The position numbers and the translations under genes were made by a program. A stretch of 64,000 nt of DNA from Paratinospora sagittata (taxonomy: Eukaryota > Streptophyta > Magnoliopsida > Ranunculales > Menispermaceae). The stretch covers positions 1 through 64,000 of the forward strand of contig JAYMFD010002346.1 of NCBI GenBank assembly GCA_035771175.1, read 5' to 3'. Every line of letters begins with the position of its first letter. Within the stretch, counting starts at the first letter, position 1. Shown piece by piece: positions 11,796 through 22,000 of this stretch. Under the pieces are notes generated by a model, which searched no databases, had not been told where the DNA came from, and was given only the letters and a program-made list of their open reading frames with translations.

Positions 11796-12519
11796 TCAAT
11801 GTGCAGGTTAAGGAGGAAGAAAGTAACCAAAGGGAGAACCTGTTTCATACTCGGTGCTTTGTAAATAACAAAGTTTGCAGTGTCATTATCGATGGAGGGA
11901 GTTGCACAAACGTAGCCCAGCACTTATTTGGTGGAGAAATTGGCCTTAACTACCTTGAAACATCCTCACCCTTATCGGCTTCAGTGGCTGAATGACTGTG
12001 GTGAAATCAAGGTGAGAAGGCAAGTGTTGGTGGCATTATCCATTGGTAAATATGAGGACGAGGTGCTTTGTGATGTGGTTCCTATGCATGCATGCCATTT
12101 ATTGTTGGGAAGACCATGGCAGTAATGATAAGAGAGGCTAAGCATGATGGATTCACAAATAGGCATTCTTTCACTCATAAAGGGCAGCCTATTATTCTTG
12201 TGCCATTGGCTCCAAAACACAAGTCTGGGAGGACCAATTAAAGTTGCAAAGCTCAAATGAAAAAAAGAAGAAAAAGAAATGAAGGCTGAAATTGAGAAAA
12301 CAAAGAGAGAGAAAAATATTGATCAAAAGAGAAAAAGAAAGAGAGGAGATTTCAGCCATAGTGAGAGCAAGAGAGGAAAAATTCAATTGCATTGCAAAAA
12401 AAAGTGAGATCAAGAGAGCATTATTTTCACACCAGCCCCCTTATTGTACTCTCTGTACAAGGAGGCTCTTTTATGTACTAATGATCTCGTCGGTGCGTTA
12501 CCGAGCGTTTATTGTTTCT
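11796..12519 (+). pseudogene. Aspartic protease (retropepsin) and linker, frameshifted
   Basis: The protease spans two overlapping frames, 11801-11995 and 11928-12125. The first holds the active-site motif IIDGGSCTN (Asp-Gly-Gly at 11891-11899), in the form common to some plant gypsy elements. The second holds the C-terminal flap and HLLLGRPW motif (about 12097-12120) that closes retropepsins. The shift between frames is near 11920-11930. After 12120 the frame shifts again. Downstream lies a low-complexity stretch rich in A and G (12240-12420) encoding Lys/Glu/Arg, a linker between protease and RT. The enzyme would cut the Gag-Pol polyprotein, but no continuous frame survives. Confidence 0.82.
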
Positions 12520-13105
12520 CTTTTGCAGGAGTTTGAAGATGTCCTTGCCCGAAGAAGTACCCTTATGGATTACCTCCAATCCGAGGGATTGAACATCAAA
12601 TTGATTTCATACCAGGTACATCAATTCCAAACCGACCTGCTTATAGGAGTAATCCCGAGGAGACCAAGGAACTCCAAAGGCAAGTAGGTGAATTATTGGA
12701 GAAGGGGTATGTGCGTGAAAGCATGAGTCCTTCTGCAGTTTCGGTGCTGTTAGTTCCTAAGAAGGATTGGAACATGGAGGATGTGTGTTGACTGCCGAGC
12801 CATCAACAACATAACGGTAAAGTATCGCCATCCCATTCCTAGATTAGACGATATGCTGGATGAATTGCATGGTTCTTGTGTCTTTACAAAAATTGATCTT
12901 AAGAGTGGATTACCATCAGATTAGGATGAAGGAAGGTGATGAATGGAAAACTGCTTTTAAGACTAAATATGGTTTGTATGAGTGGTTAGTGATGCCTTTC
13001 GGTTTAACTAATGCTCCGAGCACATTTATGCGTTTAATGAACCATGTTTTGCGTACATTTATTGGCAAATTTGTCGTTGTGTATTTTGATGATATCCTAA
13101 TCTAG
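12520..13105 (+). pseudogene. Reverse transcriptase, fingers and palm, frameshifted
   Basis: RT motifs are spread over three frames. The entry region (LLQEFEDV, near 12525-12545) and a region reading GELLEKGYVRESMSPS (12689-12740) precede the first catalytic Asp motif (FTKIDLKSG, about 12885-12915). An extra base near 12912 then shifts the frame. From about 12913 the text is open to 13105 and includes [20 protein letters not shown] and the catalytic YFDD box at 13082-13093. A stop at 13103-13105 follows an inferred two-base deletion. The two catalytic Asp of YFDD are intact, but the enzyme cannot be made in one piece. Confidence 0.88.
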
Positions 13106-14159
13106 CAAAAACTTGGAAGAACATGTATTGCATTTGAAATCTGTTTTGGAAATTCTAAGGACAGAAAAGTTGTTTGCTAATCTCAAGAAGTGCACCTTTT
13201 GCACAGATAAACTTGTGTTTCTTGGTTTTGTTGTTAGTAAGAGAGGAATTGAGGTGGACGAGGAAAAGGTTAAGGCAATCCAAGAGTGGCCAACGCCTAC
13301 AACAATCAACCAAGTGAGGAGTTTCCACGGCTTAGCTAGCTTCTATAGACGGTTTGTGCGTGATTTTAGTAGCTTAGCCTCGCCTCTTACTGAAGTCATC
13401 AAGAAAAATGTGCCGTTTAAGTGGGGGAAAGAACAAGAAAAGGCATTTAATCTGATCAAAGAAAAGTTAACTAATGCACCTTTGCTTGTTTTACCTAACT
13501 TTGCTAAAACTTTTGAAATTGAGTGTGATGCTTCAGGTATAGGTATTGGAGCTGTTTTGATGCAAGAAGGTCGTCCAATTGCTTATTTCAGTGAAAAGTT
13601 GAGTGGGGCAGCCCTAAATTACCCTACTTATGATAAGGAGATGTACGCCTTGATAAGGGCTTTGGAAAATTGGCAGCACTATCTATGGCCAAAGGAATTC
13701 GTGATTCACACAGATCATGAATCTTTGAAGCATTTGAAAGGACAACAAAAGCTGAACAGACGCCATGCCAAGTGGGTTGAATTCATTGAAACATTTCCTT
13801 ATGTGATCAGGTACAAGCAAGGTAAGGAAAATGTAGTGGCTGACGCATTGTCCCGAAGGTATGCTTTACTTTCCATTTTAGATACAAAATTGCTTGGTTT
13901 TGAATACATTAAGGATTTGTATGCACAAGATTCTGAATTTGGTGAAGTGTTCAATGCATGTGAAAAAGTGGCGTTTGGTAAGTTTTATAGGCATGATGGA
14001 TTTTTGTTTCGGGAAAATAAACTGTGTGTGCCTATGTGTTCTTTGCGTGAATTGTTTCTGAGAGAAGCTCATGGTGGTGGTTTGATGGGTCATTTTGGTG
14101 TAGCTAAGACATTAGGAATTTTGCATGATCATTTTTTTTTGGCCTCATATGAAACGTGA
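13104..14159 (+). CDS. RT thumb, RNase H and integrase N-terminus (polyprotein fragment)
   Basis: This is an open stretch of about 350 codons in the polyprotein; it has no own ATG and is a fragment, not an independent gene. Counting residues from 13113, residues 1-100 are the RT thumb/connection ([33 protein letters not shown]). RNase H covers about 132-248 with the expected acidic tetrad: D139 (ECDASGIG), E176 (YDKEMYAL), D201 (HTDHESL) and D244 (VADALSR). A linker follows, then the first half of the integrase HHCC zinc finger ([13 protein letters not shown], residues 318-329). The frame runs out just after a 9-base T run at 14132-14140, one T more than needed to continue into the integrase core. 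RNase H looks fully intact. Confidence 0.93.
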   Translation, partial: SKNLEEHVLHLKSVLEILRTEKLFANLKKCTFCTDKLVFLGFVVSKRGIEVDEEKVKAIQEWPTPTTINQVRSFHGLASFYRRFVRDFSSLASPLTEVIKKNVPFKWGKEQEKAFNLIKEKLTNAPLLVLPNFAKTFEIECDASGIGIGAVLMQEGRPIAYFSEKLSGAALNYPTYDKEMYALIRALENWQHYLWPKEFVIHTDHESLKHLKGQQKLNRRHAKWVEFIETFPYVIRYKQGKENVVADALSRRYALLSILDTKLLGFEYIKDLYAQDSEFGEVFNACEKVAFGKFYRHDGFLFRENKLCVPMCSLRELFLREAHGGGLMGHFGVAKTLGILHDHFFLASYET

Positions 14160-15414
14160 TGTGGAAAGAATCTGTGAGAAGTGTATCACGTGTAAACAGG
14201 CCAAGTCTAAGTTGAAACCCCATGGTTTGTACACCCCTTTGCCAATACCTAGTGAACCTTGGACTGATATTTCTATGGATTTTGTTTTGGGATTACCTAG
14301 GACGAAGAGGGGGAGAGATTCAGTTTTTGTGGTGGTAGATAGATTTTCCAAGATGGCACACTTCATTGCATGTCATAAAACTGATGATGCATCACATATA
14401 GCTGATTTGTTCTTCAAAGAACTTGTTAGGTTACATGGCATGCCTAGGACCATTGTTTCTGATAGGGATGCAAGGTTTTTGAGTTACTTTTGGAAGACTT
14501 TGTGGGGAAAGTTCGGAACCAAGTTATTGTTTTCTACTACTTGTCATCCACAAACGGATGGTCAAACTGAAGTAGTGAATAGAACTCTGTCTTCTTTGTT
14601 ACGTGCTATCATTAAAAAGAATTTGAAAACATGGGAAGATTGTTTGCCACATGTTGAATTTGCTTATAATCGAAGTATTCATTCTGCAACTAAATTTTCA
14701 CCATTTGAAATGGTTTATGGTTTTAACCCATTGTCACCTTTGGATTTAACTTCTTTACCTTTGAGTGAACGTGTAAACTTAGATGGCAAAAAGAAGGCAG
14801 AATTTGTAAAGATGATTCATGAAAAGGCACGGCTGAACATTGAAAGGAGGACTAAACAATATGTCCAACAAGCCAACAAGGGACGCAAGAAGGTAGTGTT
14901 TGAACCCGGAGATTGGGTTTGGTTGCACTTACGGAAGGACCGTTTTACGGAGAAACGACGTTCAAAACTCCTACCTCGGGGTGACGGACCATTTCAAATA
15001 ATGGAATGCATCAATGATAATGCCTACAAGCTTGACTTACCAGGTGAGTATGGTGTCAGTGCAAGCTTTAATGTCGCTGATTTGTCTCCTTTTGATGTAG
15101 GTGACGATTCGAGGACAAATCCTTCTCAAGAGAGGGAGAATGATGCAAACCAAGGAGCTGGACAAGTTGATCATACATTTGGGAATGTAGCTGAATATGC
15201 ACAAGACCCATTGTCACTTCCAAGTGGTCCAATTACAAGACTTAGAGCCAAACGTTTCAAGGAAGCACTAAATGGGCTAATCCAAGAGAATTGGGCTGAT
15301 TCTAAGAAGACCAAGATGAGCTCAAATAATAATCAAAGCTTAGTCCATGTCATCAAAGCAATTGATGAAGTTAATTTGTCCATGTCATCAAATACATTGA
15401 ACTTAGTCAATTAG
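14125..15414 (+). CDS. Integrase core and C-terminal tail (polyprotein fragment)
   Basis: Residues are counted from 14125. The second half of the zinc finger is C20-X2-C23. The catalytic triad is D52 (ISMDFVLG), D113 (IVSDRDARF) and E149 (DGQTEVVNR); D113 and E149 are 35 residues apart, the exact D-D-35-E spacing. The GPY/F module follows (LLPRGDGPF, 282-290) with the [11 protein letters not shown] and FNVADLSPF blocks. The LTR begins at the third base of codon 339, so about 90 residues (340-429) are encoded by the 3' LTR and end at TAG 15412-15414. That tail has a basic block ([17 protein letters not shown]). No standard chromodomain is recognisable. The frame joins the upstream fragment across one extra T. 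Integrase inserts the cDNA into the chromosome. Confidence 0.94.
   Translation: MIIFFWPHMKRDVERICEKCITCKQAKSKLKPHGLYTPLPIPSEPWTDISMDFVLGLPRTKRGRDSVFVVVDRFSKMAHFIACHKTDDASHIADLFFKELVRLHGMPRTIVSDRDARFLSYFWKTLWGKFGTKLLFSTTCHPQTDGQTEVVNRTLSSLLRAIIKKNLKTWEDCLPHVEFAYNRSIHSATKFSPFEMVYGFNPLSPLDLTSLPLSERVNLDGKKKAEFVKMIHEKARLNIERRTKQYVQQANKGRKKVVFEPGDWVWLHLRKDRFTEKRRSKLLPRGDGPFQIMECINDNAYKLDLPGEYGVSASFNVADLSPFDVGDDSRTNPSQERENDANQGAGQVDHTFGNVAEYAQDPLSLPSGPITRLRAKRFKEALNGLIQENWADSKKTKMSSNNNQSLVHVIKAIDEVNLSMSSNTLNLVN
15128..15140 (+). promoter_or_regulatory. Polypurine tract
   Basis: AAGAGAGGGAGAA is an uninterrupted 13-base purine run abutting the 3' LTR. It is the expected plus-strand primer for reverse transcription. 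Here it also lies inside the integrase reading frame. Confidence 0.92.
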
Positions 15415-15430
15415 CTATTTTTGACTAAGT

Positions 15431-15680
15431 TTAGAAGTCCAAATTGGCGGTTGGTTACCTTTAATAGTCCAAAGAAGCGGCGTGAAGTCAAAAGAAGCGG
15501 CTAACCACCTTTAGAAGTCCAAATCGGCGGCTGGTTAGCTTTAGAAGTCCAAAGAAGCGGCTTGAAGTCAAAAGAAGCGGCTAACCACCTTTAGAAGTCC
15601 AAAGAGGCGGCTAACCACCTTTAGAAGTCAAAAGAAGCGGCTGGTTACCTTTAGAAGTCCAAATCGGCGGCTGGTTATGT
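15431..15680 (+). repeat. LTR minisatellite, 3' LTR (30/50 bp units)
   Basis: The unit order is the same as in the 5' LTR (30, 50, 30, 50, 30, 30, 30 bp), with three substitutions. Conservation of the order in both LTRs shows that the expansion predates this insertion. Confidence 0.87.
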
Positions 15681-15726
15681 TTGAATTTAGTTATGACTTT
15701 TCCTATTCTTGGAGGGTTGTTCCAAG

Positions 15727-15734
15727 TATAAATA
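15727..15734 (+). promoter_or_regulatory. TATA box in 3' LTR
   Basis: TATAAATA at the position equivalent to 9686-9693. The base after it differs by a one-base indel between the LTRs. It could drive read-out transcription into the satellite to the right, which is inference. Confidence 0.6.
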
Positions 15735-16039
15735 GAGGGTAGCTCGAATTTGAATGGCACATTATGTTTTTGAGATCAAGTTAATCTTGTGAGGTCTTGT
15801 GTCCTCTTGGTTCTTAAAAGAACTCTTGAACTTATCAAGTTAATCTTGTGGCGTTCAAACAACCAAACTTATCACCTTGATTGTTGATTCTTGGTGTGGC
15901 GTTTTCAATCTTTCGTAGTCTTAGTTTTCATCTGCTTAGGTGACGGGTCAAGGCTCAACCAATCTTGTCTACACGATCTTGGGGTTCTAATCCATCATTG
16001 TTATTGGTTTCATCACAATTGTTGGTGGAGTTCATATCA

Positions 16040-16044
16040 GTTGG
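16040..16044 (+). repeat. Target-site duplication, right (GTTGG)
   Basis: GTTGG follows the 3' LTR and is the partner of 9097-9101. The satellite resumes with TGGAGAAAGCAAACTGG, the expected continuation of the monomer cut at 9101, so no rearrangement has occurred across the element. Confidence 0.95.
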
Positions 16045-19000
16045 TGGAGAAAGCAAACTGGTGGATTGGTAGCGATTGCCTCAAATACATTTTCTAAGTA
16101 AAGTTAGTTCATTTAAACCAAAATTTGAGATTTAGGGGTCAAAGATTCATCGGGATATTGGAACGGAGTTCCATCTATTCTGGGGGGTTGCTAGAAGGAT
16201 ATTAGGACTCGCTCAAAGAGTAGGGGGAGAAAGCAATGCGGTGGATTGGTCACTATTGCCTCAAACACATTTCCTAAGTAAATTTAGTTCATTTAAACCA
16301 AAATTTGAGATTTAGGGTTCAAAAATTCATCGGGATATTGGAACGGAGTTCCATCTATTCTGGGGGGTGCTAGAAGGATATTGGGACTCGGTCAAAGAGT
16401 TGGTGGGGAAAGCAATACGGTGGATTGGTCGCGATTGCCTCAAACACATTTTCTAAGTAAATTTAGTTTATTTAAACCCAAATTTTAGATTTGGTTTTCA
16501 AAAATTCATCGGGATATTGAAACGGAGTTCCATCTATTCTGGGGATTGCTTAAAGGATATTGGGACTCGCTCAAAGAGTTGGTGGAGAAAGCAATACGGT
16601 GGATTGGTCGCGATTGCCTCAAACACATTTTCTATGTAAATTTAGTTCATTTAAACCAAAATTTTAGATTTGGGGGTCAAAAATTCGTCGGGATATTGGA
16701 ACGGAGTTCCATCTATTCTGGGGGGTGCTTAAAGGATATTGGGTTTCGCTCAAAGAGTTGGTGGAGAAAGCAATACGGTGGATTGGTCGCGATTTCCTCA
16801 AACACATTTTCTAAGTAAATTTAGTTCATTTAAACAAAAATTTTAGATTTGGGGGTCAAAAATTTATCGGGATATTGAAACGGAGTTCCATCTATTCTGG
16901 GGGTTGCTTGAAGGATATTGGGACTCGCTCAAGGAGTTGGTAGAGAAAGCAATCCGGTGGATTGGTCGCGATTGCCTCAAACACTTTTTCTAAGTATATT
17001 TAGTTCATTTAAACCAAAATTTTAGATTTGGGGGTCAAGAATTCACTGGGATATTGGAACGGAGTTCCATATATTCCGGGGGTTCCTATAAGGATATTGG
17101 GACTCGCTCAAAGACTTGGTGGAGAAAGCAATCCGGTGGATTGGTTGCGATTGCCTCAAACACATTTTCTAAGTAAATTTAGTTCGTTTAAACCAAAATT
17201 TGAGATTTAGGGGTCAAGAGTTCATCGGGATATTGGAACGGAGTTCCATCTATTTGGGGGGGTTGCTTGTAGGATATTGGGACTCGCTCAAAGAGTTGGA
17301 GAAGAAAGCAATCCGGTGGATTGGTCGCGTTTGCTTCAATTACTTTTTCTAAGTATATTTAGTTCATTTAAACCAAAATTTTAGATTTGGGGGTCAAAAA
17401 TTCACTGGGATATTGGCACGGAGTTCCATTTATTCCGGGGGTTCTTAGAAGGATATTGGGACTCGCTCAAAGAGTTGGTGGAGAAAGCAAACTGGTGGAT
17501 TGGTAGCGATTGCCTCGAACACATTTTTTAAGTAAAGTTAGTTCATTTAAACCAAAATTTGAGATTTAGGGGTCAAAAATTCATCGGGATATTGGAACGG
17601 AGTTCCATCTATTCTGGGGGGTTGCTAGAAGGATATTAGGACTCGCTCAAAGAGTAGGGGGAGAAAGCAATACGGTGGATTGGTCGCTATTGCCTCAAAC
17701 ACATTTCCTGAGTAAATTTAGTTCATTTAAACCAAAATTTGAGATTTAGGGTTCAAAAATTCATCGGGATATTGGAACGGAGTTCCATCTATTCTGCGGG
17801 GTGCTAGAAGGATATTGGGACTCGGTTAAAGAGTTGGTGGAGAAAGCAATACGGTGGATTGGTCGCGATTGCCTCAAACACATTTTCTAAGTAAATTTAG
17901 TTCATTTAAACCAAAATTTTAGATTTGGGGGTCAAAAATTAATCGGGATATTGAAACGGAGTTCCATCTATTCTGGGGGTTGCGTGAAGGATATTGGGAC
18001 TCGCTCAAGGAGTTGGTAGAGAAAGCAATCCGGTGGATTGGTCACGATTGCCTCAAACACTTTTTCTAAGTATATTTAGTTCATTTAAACCAAAATTTAG
18101 ATTTCGGGGTGAAAAATTCACCGGGATATTGGAATGGAGTTCCATCTATTCCGAGGGTTCCTAGAAGGATATTGGGACTCGATGAAAGAGTTGGTGGAGA
18201 AAACAATCTGGTGGATTGCTCGCGATTGCCTCAAACAAATTTTCTAAGTAAATTTAGTTCATTTAAACCAAAATTTGAGATTTAGTGGTCAAAAATTCAT
18301 CGGGATATTGGAACGGAGTTCCATCTATTCTGGGGGGTTGCTTGAATTATATCGGGACTCGCTCATGGAGTTGGTGGAGAAAGCAATCCGGTGGATTGGT
18401 CGCGTTTGCCTCAATTACTTTTTCTAAGTATATTTAGTTCATTTAAACCAAAATTTTAGATTTGGGGGTCAAAAATTCACCGGGATATTGGAACTGAGTT
18501 CCATCTATTCCGGGGGTTCCTAAAAGGATATTGGGACTCGCTCAAAGACTTGGTGGAGAAAGCAATCCGGTGGATTGGTTGCGATTGCCTCAAACACATT
18601 TTCTAAGAAAATTTAGTTCGTTTAAACCAAAATTTAAGATTTAGGGGTCAAAAATTCATCGGGATATTGGAACGGAGTTCCATCTATTCTGGGGGGTGCT
18701 AGAAGGATATTGGGACTTGCTCAAATAGTTGGTGGAGAAAGCAATACGGTGGATTGGTCGCGATTGCCTCAAACACATTTTCTAAGTAAATTTAGTTCAT
18801 TTAAACCAAAATTTTAGATTTGGGGGTCAAAAATTAATCGGGATATTGAAACGGAGTTCCATCTATTCTGGGGGTTGCTTGAAGGATATTGGGACTAGCT
18901 CAAGGAGTTGGTAGAGAAAGCAATCCGGTGGATTGGTCGCGATTGCCTCAAACACTTTTTCTAAATATATTTAGTTCATTTAAACCAAAATTTAGATTTT

Positions 19001-22000
19001 GGGGTCAAAAATTCACCGGGATATTGGAATGGAGTTCCATCTATTCCAGGGGTTCCTAGAAGGATATTGGGACTCGATCAAAGAGTTGGTGGAGAGAGCA
19101 ATCTGGTGGATTGCTCGCGATTGCCTCAAACAAATTTTCAAACTAAATTTAGTTCATTTAAACCAAAATTTGAGATTTAGTCGTCAAAAATTCATCGGGA
19201 TATTGGAACGGAGTTCCATCTATTCTGGGGGGTTGCTTGAATTATATTGGGACTCGCTCAAGGAGTTCATTTAAACCAAAATTTTAGATTTGGGGGTCAA
19301 AAATTCACCGGGATATTGGAACCAAGTTCCATCTATTCCGGAGGTTCCTAGAATGATATTGGGACTCGCTCAAAGAGTTGGTGGAGAAAGCAATATGGTG
19401 GATTGGTCGCGATTGCCTCAAACACATTTCCTAACTAAATTTAGTTCATTTAAACCAGCATTTGAGATTTACGGGTCAAAAATTCATCGGGATATTGGAA
19501 TGGAGTTCCATCTATTCTGGGGGGTTGGTAGAAGGATATTAGGACTCGCTCAAAGAGTAGGAGGAGAAAGCAATCCGGTGGAGTGGTCGCGATTGCCTCA
19601 AACGCATTTCCTAAGTAAATTTAGTTCATTTAAACCAATATTTGAGATTTAGTGGTCAAAAAATGATCGGGATATCGGAACGGAGTTCCATCTATTCCGG
19701 GGGTTCGTAGAAGGATATTGGGACTCGCTTAAAGACCTGGTGGAGAAAGCAATCCGGTGGATTGGTTGCGATTGCCTCAAACACATTTTCTTAGTAAATT
19801 TAGTTCGTTTAAACCCAAATTTGAGATTTAGGGGTCAAAAATTCATCGGGATATTGGAAAGGAGTTCCATCTATTTTGGGGGGTTGCTTGAAGGATATTG
19901 GGACTCGCTCAAAGAGTTGGAGAAGAAAGCAATCCGGTGGATTGGTCGCGTTTGCCTCAATTACTTTTTTTAAGAATATTTAGTTCATTTAAACCAAAAT
20001 TTTAGATTTGGGGGTCAAAAATTCACCGGGATATTGGAACGGAGTTCCATTTATTCCGGGGGTTCTTAGAAGGATATTGGGACTCGCTCAAAGAGTTGGT
20101 GGAGAAAGCAAACTGGTGGATTGGTAGCGATTGCCTCAAACACATTTTCTAAGTAAAGTTAGTTCATTTAAACCAAAATTTGAGATTTAGTGGTCAAAAA
20201 TTCACCGGGATATTGAAACGGAGTTCCATCTATTCTGGGGGGTTGCTAGAAGGATATTAGGACTCACTCAAAGAGTAGGGGGAGAAAGCAATCCGGTGGA
20301 TTGGTTGCTATTGCCTCAAACACATTTCCTAAGTAAATTTTGTTCATTTAAACCAAAATTTGGGATTTAGGGGTCAAAAATTCATCGGGATATTGGAACG
20401 GAGTTCCATTTATTCTTGGGGGTGCTAGAAGGATATTGGGACTCGGTCAAATAGTTGGTGGAGAAAGCAATACGGTGGATTGGTCGCGATTGCCTCAAAC
20501 ACATTTTCTAAGTAAATTTAGTTCATTTAAACCAAAATTTGAGATTTAGGGTTCAAAAATGCATCGGGATATTGAAACAGAGTTCCATCTATTCTGGGGG
20601 TTGCTTAAAGGATATTGGGACTCGCTCAAAGAGTTGGTGGAGAAAGCAGTACGGTGGATTGGTCGCGATTGCCTCAAACACATTTTCTATGCAAATTTAG
20701 TTCATTTAAACCAAAATTTTAGATTTGGGGGTCAAAAATTCATCGGGATATTGGAACGGAGTTCCATATATTCTGGGGGGTGCTTAAAGGATATTGGGAT
20801 TCGCTCAAAGAGTTGGTGGAGAAAGCAATACGGTGGATTGGTCGCGATTTCCTCAAACACATTTTCTAAGTAAATTTAGTTCATTTAAACCAAAATTTGA
20901 GATTTAGTGGTCAAAAATTCATCGGGATATTGGAACGGAGTTCCATCTATTCTGGGGGTTGCTTGAAGGATATTCGGACTCGCTCAAGGAGTTGGTAGAG
21001 AAAGCAATCCGGTGGATTGGTCGCAATTGCCTCAAACACTTTTTCTAAATATATTTAGTTCATTTAAACCAAAATTTAGATTTGGGGGTCAAAAATTCAC
21101 CGGGATATTGGAATGGAGTTCCATCTATTCCGGGGTTCCTAGAAGGATATTGGGACTTGATCAAAGAGTTGGTGGAGAGAGCAATCTGGTGGATTGCTCG
21201 CGATTGCCTCAAACAAATTTTCAAACTAAATTTAGTTCATTTAAACCAAAATTTGAGATTTAGTGGTCAAAAATTCATCGGGATATTGGAACGGAGTTCC
21301 ATCTATTCTATGGGGTTGCTTGAATTATATTGGGACTCGCTCAAGGAGTTGGTGGAGAAAGCAATGCGGTGGATTGGTCGCGTTTGCCTGAATTACTTTT
21401 TCTAAGTATATTTAGTTCATTTAAACCAAAATTTTAGATTTGGGGGTCAAAAATTCACCGGGATATTGGAACGAAGTTCCATCTATTCCGGAGGTTCCTA
21501 GAATGACATTGGGACTCGCTCAAAGAGTTGGTAGAGAAAGCAATATGGTGGATTGGTCGCGATTGCCTCAAACACATTTCCTAAGTAAATTTAGTTCATT
21601 TAAACCAATATTTGAGATTTAGGGGTCAAAAATTCATGGGGATATTGGAACGGAGTTCCATCTATTCTGGGGGGTTGCTAGAAGGATATTAGGACTCGCT
21701 CAAAGAGTAGGTGGAGAAAGCAATCCGGTGGAGTGGTCGCGATTGCCTCAAACACATTTCCTAAGTAAATTTAGTTCATTTAAACCAAAATTTGAGATTT
21801 AGTGGTCAAAAATTGATCGGGATATTGGAACGGAGTTCCATCTATTCCGGGGGTTCCTAGAAGGATATTGGATTCGCTCAAAGACTTGGTGGAGAAAGCA
21901 ATCCGGTGGATTGGTTGCGATTGCCTCAAACACATTTTCTAAGTAAATTTAGTTCGTTTAAACCAAAATTTGAGATTTAGGGGTCAAAAATTCATCGGGA

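Larger units (their letters stand above)
9102..16039 (+). mobile_element. Ty3/gypsy LTR retrotransposon, nearly complete, coding region damaged
   Basis: The element is 6938 bp and lies within a satellite monomer. It shows, in order, a 5' LTR (9102-10000), a tRNA-iMet primer site (10003-10014), a leader, gag with CCHC knuckle, protease, reverse transcriptase, RNase H, integrase with D-D-35-E, a polypurine tract (15128-15140) and a 3' LTR (15141-16039). The order RT, RNase H, integrase is the Ty3/gypsy (Metaviridae) order. No classical chromodomain is obvious at the integrase end; the GPF module is followed by an LTR-encoded basic tail. Location in a candidate centromeric satellite plus a pol frame entering the LTR suggests a CRM-like or related chromovirus, but that clade call is inference. 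Several frameshifts and stops in gag, protease and RT make it non-autonomous as written. Confidence 0.95.
15141..16039 (+). repeat. 3' long terminal repeat
   Basis: This 899 bp LTR has the same TGATGC...ATATCA ends as the 5' copy. Its first 274 bp carry the end of the integrase frame (stop at 15412-15414). The frame is intact here, unlike in the 5' LTR. The minisatellite is at 15431-15680 and the TATA box at 15727-15734. Differences from the 5' copy include A/G near 15254, T/G near 15482, A/T near 15886, and one-base indels near 15307, 15701, 15735 and 16006. Confidence 0.96.

Noticed and set aside
11582..12413. Several - strand open frames of 70-113 codons opposite protease and linker
   Set aside because: Antisense shadows of the retroelement coding strand, with no family resemblance or start context.
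14131..14160. Programmed frameshift between RNase H and integrase
   Set aside because: Related elements encode this part as one polyprotein, and the site is a simple T run without a recognisable slippery heptamer plus structure. An extra T is the simpler reading.
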